A stretch of DNA of 17,030 bases from an uncultured Clostridia bacterium (GTDB lineage Bacteria > Bacillota > Clostridia > Peptostreptococcales > Anaerovoracaceae), in contig CALBZG010000184.1 in assembly GCA_937889655.1 (NCBI GenBank), positions 1 through 17,030 on the forward strand, written 5' to 3'. The notes under the pieces are model-generated. The model saw only the letters and a list, made by a program, of their open reading frames with translations, searched no databases and was not told where the DNA came from. Both the position numbers and the translations under genes were made by a program. Position 1 is the stretch's first letter. Every line of letters begins with the position of its first letter. Shown piece after piece: positions 8,328 through 13,455 of the stretch.

Positions 8328-9200
8328 TTAGACGTTTCCAATATGGATTATCTTCAACCCGGCATCCTCGCCGATTTTTTTGGCCATTTGTAAAGTCTCC
8401 AGCGGTGTTACGGGAGTGTCCTCCATTTTCCAGGCCGGGAAAAACCTTGTTATGTGCCACGGTATGTCGGGGCTAACTTTATCTACTAAAAATTCGGCGA
8501 TGGCCTGCAACTGTTTGTATTGGTCATTTACGCCGGGTACGATGAGTGTGGTGATTTCCTGGTGAACTCCCGCTTTAAATAAATATTGTATATTTTCCAT
8601 GATCGGTTCCGCCTTGCCACCGCAATATTTTTCATAAACTCCTCCTTCAGGTCCCTTTAGATCAACATTTGCAGCATCCAGGTACGGGATGATAAGATCC
8701 AGAGTCTCCCTCGTCATAAATCCATTGGTGACCCATACGTTCTTCAATCCTTTTTCCCGGGCTAGTTTCATCGTATCCAATGCATATTCAAGAAAAATCG
8801 TTGGTTCAGAATAGGTATAAGCGATAGAAGGGCTTCCGAGATCCAGTGCCCTCTGCACATGTTCTTCAGGGGATACCGTTTCACCAATGATTTCTTTATC
8901 CGGTTTCGGGCTCTGAGATATTTCCCAGTTCTGGCACCACATGCAACGCAGATTGCAGCCGGCAGCTGCAAAGGAATAAATCATAGTACCCGGCAGAAAA
9001 TGATATAGGGGTTTTTTTTCGACTGGATCATTTGCAGCAGCTATTGTTTTTCCATAGTTCAAGGTATATAGAATGCCGCCGCGATTCTCTCTAACACCGC
9101 ATATCCCGCGCTTTCCGGCTTTGATCTTGCATCGATGGTTGCAGACAGCGCACTTTACATCCCCGGTATCCAGTTTCTCATACAATATAGCTTCATGCAC
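8328..9200 (-). CDS. amrS: AmrS-like radical SAM protein, short at the C-terminus
   Basis: This 290-residue radical SAM enzyme belongs to the AmmeMemoRadiSam/PflA-like group. The N-terminal cysteine set C17, C20, C24 and C34 (CAVCNHRC, then RGICGVR) is typical of AmrS, and the cluster-binding CxxxCxxC motif is C82, C86, C89 (CNLRCMWC). Later family landmarks include AYTYSEPTIFLEYA (127-140), VWVTNGF, DAANVDLKG and WHITRFFP. It should bind a [4Fe-4S] cluster and cleave S-adenosylmethionine; the substrate is unknown. Usual AmrS proteins continue past IHIGNV into a Pro/Gly-rich tail with a further cysteine pair; here a stop follows that motif directly. The start is GTG at 9200 with a strong AAGGAGG 7 bases upstream. 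It lies 16 bp after metK and 24 bp before nrdJ. Neighbouring AMMECR1 and MEMO genes are absent from this window. Confidence 0.9.
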   Translation of the reverse strand: MHEAILYEKLDTGDVKCAVCNHRCKIKAGKRGICGVRENRGGILYTLNYGKTIAAANDPVEKKPLYHFLPGTMIYSFAAAGCNLRCMWCQNWEISQSPKPDKEIIGETVSPEEHVQRALDLGSPSIAYTYSEPTIFLEYALDTMKLAREKGLKNVWVTNGFMTRETLDLIIPYLDAANVDLKGPEGGVYEKYCGGKAEPIMENIQYLFKAGVHQEITTLIVPGVNDQYKQLQAIAEFLVDKVSPDIPWHITRFFPAWKMEDTPVTPLETLQMAKKIGEDAGLKIIHIGNV

Positions 9201-9216
9201 AACAATTCCTCCTTTT

Positions 9217-10395
9217 TTATAACTCCTTCTTCAGAATATCGGCTTTGTCTGTCCTTTCCCATGGAAGGTCCAGGTCCGGTCTTCCGAAATGACCATAGCA
9301 AGCAGTCTGCCTATATATAGGACGCCTTAAATCAAGATCTCTGATAATGGCGGACGGCCTTAAATCAAAATGCATCCTGATCAGTTCTTCTATCTTAGCT
9401 TCAGGAATTTTAGCCGTTCCAAATGTATCCACCATCACCGAAACCGGATGAGACACTCCGATCACATAAGCGATCTGTACCTCGCATTTGTCCGCCAGTC
9501 CGGCGGCTACAATGTTTTTCGCAATATATCTGGCTGCATATGTGGCAGACCTGTCTACCTTGGTAGGATCTTTCCCTGAAAAAGAGCCTCCGCCGTGACG
9601 ACTGTAGCCTCCATATGTATCAACGATTATTTTTTTGCCTACCCAACCCGAATCGCCCTCCGGTCCGCCCACCACAAATCTACCTGTAGCGTTCACAAAA
9701 TAATGGGTTTCGTCATCAAGCAGCTCAGATGGAATGGCTTTTCTGATCACCTTTTCGATCATATCCTTCCTTATCTGCTCGTGGGTTGCGGATTCATCAT
9801 GCTGGCATGCGATGACCACTGCTTCTACACGTTTGACCCGATCATCCAGGTATTCAACGGTTACCTGGGTTTTTCCATCCGGGCGTAGGTATGGGATTTC
9901 TCCGCTCTTTCTTGCCTCTGCCACCCTTTTTGCCAGACGGTGGGCCAAGGTGATCGGCATAGGCATCAATTCAGGTGTTTCATTGCAAGCATACCCGAAC
10001 ATGATCCCCTGGTCTCCGGCACCTAAAAGATCCAATTCGTCACCGGAGCCGCCTTTATATTCCAATGATGCATTCACACCGGCGGCTATATCCAGCGATT
10101 GTCTGTCGATTCCTGTCAAAACCGAGCAGCACCTGCCGTCTATGCCATAGTCTGTGTCGTCATAACCGATCTCTAGGATAATATCCCTGGCAATTTGCGG
10201 TATGTCGATGAAACTGTTGGTAGTTATCTGGCCGTATATCATAATCAGACCTGTGCTGGCCGACACGTCACAGGCTACTCGACTCAAGGGGTCCTGTTCC
10301 AATATGGCATCCAGTATCCCATCAGCTACCTGGTCGCAGATTTTATCGGGATGCCCTTCGAGAACCGATTCGGAAGTGAAAAACCATTTTTTCAT
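9217..10395 (-). CDS. metK: S-adenosylmethionine synthetase
   Basis: MetK makes S-adenosylmethionine from methionine and ATP in the cytoplasm. The 392-residue protein is full length and starts MKKWFFTSESVLEGHPDKIC, the universal N-terminus with the ATP-contacting His of GHPDK. Further signatures are GAGDQGIMFGYA (the ATP-binding motif) and GGGSFSGKDPTKVDRSAAYA-like sequence (here with SATYA), the glycine-rich P-loop-like motif. The frame also has an ATG at 10404, but there the GGGAG ribosome-binding site would abut the start codon; it lies 9 bases before the ATG at 10395, and that start gives the standard N-terminus. No SAM riboswitch fits in the 85 bp upstream. A TTGACA (10434-10439) with TAATAA (10410-10415) has an 18-base spacer, but its start site would fall on the ribosome-binding site, so I do not accept it as the promoter. 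Downstream genes use the product directly (radical SAM). Confidence 0.97.
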   Translation of the reverse strand: MKKWFFTSESVLEGHPDKICDQVADGILDAILEQDPLSRVACDVSASTGLIMIYGQITTNSFIDIPQIARDIILEIGYDDTDYGIDGRCCSVLTGIDRQSLDIAAGVNASLEYKGGSGDELDLLGAGDQGIMFGYACNETPELMPMPITLAHRLAKRVAEARKSGEIPYLRPDGKTQVTVEYLDDRVKRVEAVVIACQHDESATHEQIRKDMIEKVIRKAIPSELLDDETHYFVNATGRFVVGGPEGDSGWVGKKIIVDTYGGYSRHGGGSFSGKDPTKVDRSATYAARYIAKNIVAAGLADKCEVQIAYVIGVSHPVSVMVDTFGTAKIPEAKIEELIRMHFDLRPSAIIRDLDLRRPIYRQTACYGHFGRPDLDLPWERTDKADILKKEL

Positions 10396-10480
10396 ATCGC
10401 ACATCTCCCTTATTAGAATAGTTCATCCGTTCCTGTCAATATACTGAATATATTTTACCCTGTTTGCAGAAGTTTAAATA

Positions 10481-11308
10481 TTATTTATCGGCATTGTTAT
10501 AGCCGCCGATCCAAAGGATAGCAGAAATGCCCGCTGCGAAGGTTAAAACGCAAAATACGATTTCATCGCTCCCCGGCAAACCTGGAAACACTTCAAAGAG
10601 AGATCCCAGCATGAATCCAATAATCAGCATATATGTGAACTGCGGATGTTTTTTCATCGCTTTTTCCAGAATGCCTGCGGTCAGGAAGGTTCCGGACAGG
10701 ATGCCGACGGCTAGAGGGGTCAGAAAGAGAAGATCGATTTCACGAAGCGCATTCAGAGTCATGTCATAAATGCCCATCATCAGAAGGATATAGGAAGCAC
10801 TAATGCCGGGCAGCACCAGAGCCACTGCGATGATGATCCCGGCAAAAGCGATTATAAGAAAATTGATCAGGTTGAAGCCGACTCCGACTTTCAAGATGCC
10901 TTCCGGCAGAAACATGGTCGTTATTCCAATGACCATGCCAAAGGATGCCACCACCATATTGACCGGCTTAATCTTTGATACGGCGACTTTTTTATATAGC
11001 GGAGGAATGCTGCCTATAATCGCGCCCATGAACAGGAACATCATCGGCTTATTCCACATCGTCACCGCACTGAGCATCGGGCCTGAAAACAATACGATGC
11101 CGGCAACAACGGCGACCGTAAATGGCCCCAGCAATAGAACATTGCTTTTTACATTTTTTCTCAACGTGCTGACGGCATGGATCAAATCGTCATAGATGCC
11201 AAGAATGATAGCCATCGTCCCTCCGCTGGCCCCGGGTATCAGCATCGATGCACCAACAATAAGACCCTTGATCATTCTTTTAAACAAGCTGTCATTTTTC
11301 TTAGCCAC
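10481..11308 (-). CDS. popT: DUF368 membrane protein, undecaprenyl-phosphate transporter (PopT family)
   Basis: This 275-residue polytopic membrane protein matches DUF368 throughout. Two internally related motifs stand out, PGASGGTMAIILGIYDDLI (25-43) and PGISASYILLMMGIYDMTL (167-185), which reflect the inverted-repeat architecture of the family. DUF368 members were shown to carry undecaprenyl phosphate back across the cytoplasmic membrane (PopT), alongside DedA-type UptA; I infer the same role here from family membership. It begins with GTG at 11308 behind a weak GGTG; the next in-frame Met (residue 12) has no better site and would remove the charged N-terminus. It follows the protease gene by 57 bp on the same strand and is probably in its transcription unit. 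With uppP it covers two steps of carrier-lipid recycling. Confidence 0.92.
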   Translation of the reverse strand: MAKKNDSLFKRMIKGLIVGASMLIPGASGGTMAIILGIYDDLIHAVSTLRKNVKSNVLLLGPFTVAVVAGIVLFSGPMLSAVTMWNKPMMFLFMGAIIGSIPPLYKKVAVSKIKPVNMVVASFGMVIGITTMFLPEGILKVGVGFNLINFLIIAFAGIIIAVALVLPGISASYILLMMGIYDMTLNALREIDLLFLTPLAVGILSGTFLTAGILEKAMKKHPQFTYMLIIGFMLGSLFEVFPGLPGSDEIVFCVLTFAAGISAILWIGGYNNADK

Positions 11309-11365
11309 ATTTACACCAAATTATCATTCATTAACTATTGCTTATCGCTTCAATAATATCTCTCA

Positions 11366-12106
11366 TTATAATGGCAGGTTCCTGATGGACACGGCTAATG
11401 CAAATCTATCAGCTGAGCTTTCCTCCTGCATGTTCACACCTGCATAGACGATGCCCACCACCTCTGACCGGCTGTTGATCACCGGGCTGCCGCTGTTCCC
11501 GGGATTGATAGGCACATCTATTTCAAACATCTCATATTTCGTGTTTGATATCGAACTGGCTTTGCCGATTTTGCCGCGCTGTGACACTCGCTCATAATTT
11601 AAAGGATTTCCGATAATAGTCACCGTTTCTCCTGTTTTGACCGGATCTGTCTTATTCAATATCGCCGCAGGCAGCCCTTCCCCGTTGATTTTAATCAGGG
11701 CTATGTCCACTCCATCTATTTCGCGGTATTCTTTAGCAATGAATTTTCTGCCGTTCGAAAATTCCACTGTTATCCCGTCGGCGTCTTCCACGACATGCTG
11801 GTTGGTTATAATCAGTCCGGAAGGATCGATATTAAACCCCGTACCACTCCGTTTGCCCTCCTTTGATGAAACCTCTATCGCTACCACCGCCGGACGGTTG
11901 TTCAATACGATTTCATCCTGATTCAATTCTTTACTTTGGTCTAGAAAATTAAGCCTGTCAGAAAGGAGATACGCAAAATTCGGAACCGAAAAGGCCAGAA
12001 ATGCAAGGAGGATGATAACCGCTGTGATTTTAAATACAATGCTTGTTTTACTGTCGGAATCTATTTCATCCTCTTCATTCAAGAAATCTGTTTCCTTGTC
12101 TGTCAC
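11366..12106 (-). CDS. Membrane-anchored S1C serine protease (HtrA-like, no PDZ domain)
   Basis: This 246-residue trypsin-like protease has a short acidic cytoplasmic N-terminus (1-20), one transmembrane helix (about 23-46) and an extracytoplasmic catalytic domain. The triad is complete: H104 in ITNQHVV, D134 in DGVDIALIKI and S205 in INPGNSGSPV. The second Gly of the usual GNSGG is Ser, a variant seen in S1C proteases. The chain ends right after the protease domain, so the PDZ domain of DegP/HtrA is absent and it cannot be a classical HtrA. Likely role is processing or surveillance of envelope proteins. The start codon is GTG at 12106 with AAAGGAG 7 bases before it. Upstream lies a terminator hairpin 75 bp away and a 400-base leader-like region, which may control it. 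The DUF368 gene follows. Confidence 0.93.
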   Translation of the reverse strand: MTDKETDFLNEEDEIDSDSKTSIVFKITAVIILLAFLAFSVPNFAYLLSDRLNFLDQSKELNQDEIVLNNRPAVVAIEVSSKEGKRSGTGFNIDPSGLIITNQHVVEDADGITVEFSNGRKFIAKEYREIDGVDIALIKINGEGLPAAILNKTDPVKTGETVTIIGNPLNYERVSQRGKIGKASSISNTKYEMFEIDVPINPGNSGSPVINSRSEVVGIVYAGVNMQEESSADRFALAVSIRNLPL

Positions 12107-12180
12107 GATTTGTCTCCTTTGGGCATTTTGCTTTACCTATCGATCCATTTATGCTTGCTAATGCAGATATAACGAAAAAT

Positions 12181-12224
12181 AAAAGGGTAAACATCAATTC
12201 CTTAAGAACTGGTTTACCCTTTTT
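12181..12224. terminator. Strong bidirectional hairpin terminator / possible attenuator
   Basis: A perfect 12-bp inverted repeat (12181-12192 and 12212-12223, core GGGTAAAC/GTTTACCC) encloses a 19-base loop. On the minus strand it is followed by TTTTATTTTT, and on the plus strand it ends in TTTTT, so it could stop transcription from both sides. On the minus strand it sits between the structured leader and the protease gene; the stop codon of the heptapeptide ORF lies in its 5' arm. Confidence 0.85.
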
Positions 12225-12237
12225 GAGGTTGTACCAT
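12214..12237 (-). CDS. Heptapeptide leader ORF (MVQPQKG)
   Basis: A 7-codon ORF, MVQPQKG, has an exceptionally strong ribosome-binding site, AGGAGGAGGT (12246-12255), 8 bases before its ATG. Its last codons and TAA stop form the 5' arm of the terminator hairpin, so a ribosome at the stop would physically prevent hairpin formation. Both the Shine-Dalgarno and the ATG lie in a small hairpin. The arrangement resembles attenuator leader peptides; the peptide itself is not recognised. Confidence 0.45.
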   Translation of the reverse strand: MVQPQKG

Positions 12238-12250
12238 ACTCCAGTACCTC
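12225..12250 (-). promoter_or_regulatory. Hairpin sequestering the heptapeptide Shine-Dalgarno
   Basis: On the minus-strand RNA, bases 12250-12247 (GAGG) pair with 12228-12225 (CCUC) and 12246-12244 (UAC) with 12234-12232 (GUA), with a three-base bulge and a nine-base loop that contains the AUG. The 3' half of the Shine-Dalgarno is in the stem. It stacks directly on the terminator hairpin with no gap. Confidence 0.45.
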
Positions 12251-12377
12251 CTCCTTTCTATTACTGCTCCCTTCCGTTAGTTTGATCCTGTAGTCAGATT
12301 GACTGCATTTTCATCACTTCGGTTATTCGGCTTTAATATCAACTGCACAAGTTTTTATCTTATGCCTTCTATTAAAT

Positions 12378-12458
12378 TTGCTTCTGTTTATAATCCCTAC
12401 TTATCTCAATTTTCTAAGTTCGGATTCAGCTTTGACTTTGCTTCTGCACTTGCTTCTG
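12378..12458. repeat. Three copies of a 9-base repeat TTGCTTCTG
   Basis: TTGCTTCTG occurs at 12378-12386, 12438-12446 and 12450-12458 (plus-strand reading); the last two are nearly tandem, 12 bases apart, and encode the QKQ-type repeats of the 34-residue ORF. Confidence 0.6.
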
Positions 12459-12530
12459 CAACAGTTTAGCCTGCCCAATATTTAAATCATTTTGTTTCAG
12501 TAGGTGATTTTCAACTTGGCTGCCGGTCAT
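12426..12530 (-). CDS. Gln-rich 34-residue ORF, unknown
   Basis: The ORF encodes MTGSQVENHLLKQNDLNIGQ followed by AKLLQKQVQKQSQS, a hydrophilic peptide with seven glutamines and a likely helix. Its ATG overlaps the stop of a five-codon ORF (ATGA at 12527-12530), so it would be translated by coupling. No homologous family comes to mind. It could be a genuine small protein, or part of an RNA with chance coding potential. The same strand and promoter serve the whole leader region. Confidence 0.35.
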   Translation of the reverse strand: MTGSQVENHLLKQNDLNIGQAKLLQKQVQKQSQS

Positions 12531-12544
12531 CTGGAGCGTCTCAT
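12527..12544 (-). CDS. Five-codon leader ORF (MRRSR)
   Basis: ATG at 12544 is preceded by AAAAGGAG (12554-12561) with a 9-base spacer. The ORF MRRSR ends in TGA overlapping the next ATG. Three of five codons are arginine. It is the first translatable ORF of the RNA that starts near 12585. Support is only the strong ribosome-binding site and the overlap. Confidence 0.35.
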   Translation of the reverse strand: MRRSR

Positions 12545-12590
12545 TTACTCCATCTCCTTTTTCAAGGGATTTGTTTCTTTGAGTAAGGTA

Positions 12591-12619
12591 ATATTACTAT
12601 AGGGCATCTTGTTTGTCAA
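12591..12619 (-). promoter_or_regulatory. Near-consensus sigma-A promoter of the leader region
   Basis: On the minus strand TTGACA (12619-12614) and TAATAT (12596-12591) are separated by exactly 17 bases. It is the best promoter match found in the window and would start transcription near 12585, about 480 bases before the protease start codon. Confidence 0.75.
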
Positions 12620-12694
12620 TATTAATTTCAGAAAATTTTAAATTTTTTTATAACGCCAATTTATACCAAAAATAAACCGATTTTTACCAGAAAT

Positions 12695-13423
12695 TTAAAG
12701 CCCGTAATTCCTTGGTGTTCTTCTTTTGTGTTCCGTTCTTTTATGAAAACGCTCAATGACCAATGCATCTTCAGGCGTTGCCTGGCCTGTAGCCATATAC
12801 TTGTCTATTGCCGCGTAGGTGACACCCATCTCGCCCTCATCGGTCTGCCCTTCGAAAAGTCCTGCGGAAGGCGCCTTGGAAATAATATTTTTCGGAGCGT
12901 CAAGGCATTTAAGAAATTCATATATTTCCGAAACGCTCAGGTCGGCTATCGGGTTAAAGTCATAAGCTCCGTCGCCCCATTTTGTAAAATATCCCATATA
13001 TCTCTCGCTGGCATTGCCCGTTCCTGCTACGAGCCTGTTTTCGGACTGGCCGATCAGGTATAAAGTTGTCATCCTCAATCTGGGTGCTATATTTGAAATG
13101 GCTGTAGCTGTAAGTGGCGCCACATTTTTTGCCGCGGCTATGACCGCATGCTTTGCATCTGTCAGATCTACCGTTCTGTTTTCGATGCCGAACTTATCAG
13201 CCACCTCCATGCCGTCCGCCATGTCTTCACCGAAGTTTCTTTTTGATTCGCATGGCATCATGATCCCAACGGTGTTTTCGCATGCTTTTTTACAGAGTAT
13301 CCCCACTAGAGCGCTGTCCTTCCCACCACTATTTCCGAATACGATTCCTGAAGCGCCGCTTTCAGTCAACAGTTCCGTAATGAAACCCAATCTCTTCTCC
13401 AATTCTTCTTTGTAGTTCCTCAT
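12695..13423 (-). CDS. nadE: NH3-dependent NAD+ synthetase
   Basis: NadE amidates nicotinic acid adenine dinucleotide to NAD+ with ATP and ammonia, the last step of NAD synthesis. The 242-residue protein consists of the synthetase domain only. The PP-loop ATP pyrophosphatase motif SGGKDS is at 32-37, followed by VAGTGNASERYMGYFTKWGD, FNPIADLSVSEIY and SAGLFEGQTDEGEMGVTY, all standard. The N-terminal glutaminase domain of the long form is absent, so it must use free ammonia or a separate glutaminase. GAGGAGA precedes the ATG by 8 bases. The gene begins 32 bp after the glycogen synthase fusion with no terminator in between, so it is probably co-transcribed with the glg genes, although no pathway link is evident. 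Downstream sequence to 12620 is AT-rich without a convincing terminator. Confidence 0.95.
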   Translation of the reverse strand: MRNYKEELEKRLGFITELLTESGASGIVFGNSGGKDSALVGILCKKACENTVGIMMPCESKRNFGEDMADGMEVADKFGIENRTVDLTDAKHAVIAAAKNVAPLTATAISNIAPRLRMTTLYLIGQSENRLVAGTGNASERYMGYFTKWGDGAYDFNPIADLSVSEIYEFLKCLDAPKNIISKAPSAGLFEGQTDEGEMGVTYAAIDKYMATGQATPEDALVIERFHKRTEHKRRTPRNYGL

Positions 13424-13455
13424 CGCATTTTCTCCTCACAGGATATATTATTTTC

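Larger units (their letters stand above)
12181..12596 (-). ncRNA. Structured leader or small RNA upstream of the protease gene (unassigned)
   Basis: The stretch between nadE and the protease gene has no large ORF on either strand but shows a complete small transcription unit: a near-consensus promoter at its upstream end and a strong hairpin plus T-run at its downstream end, about 400 bases apart. Inside lie a coupled pair of mini-ORFs, three copies of a 9-base repeat and a hairpin around a strong Shine-Dalgarno. I could not match it to RNase P RNA, tmRNA, 6S RNA, a T-box or a riboswitch class by eye. It may be the regulated 5' leader of the protease-DUF368 unit or a stand-alone RNA. Boundaries are taken from the -10 element and the terminator. 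Confidence 0.45.

Noticed and set aside
10396..10480. SAM riboswitch or own promoter for metK (TTGACA at 10434-10439 with TAATAA at 10410-10415).
   Set aside because: The gap of 85 bp is too short for a SAM-I riboswitch plus terminator, and the putative start site would remove the ribosome-binding site.
12290..12530. The leader could be a decayed protein gene (protein-like stretches such as NRSDENAVNLTTGSN and AEASAEAKSKLNPNLEN appear in different frames).
   Set aside because: At least three frame changes and several in-frame stops would be needed, and no family is recognisable, so I keep it as an unassigned leader or RNA.
12620..12694. Terminator after nadE (A/T palindrome near 12625-12650).
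   Set aside because: The stem is made of A-T pairs only with no GC core, so it is not a credible Rho-independent terminator.
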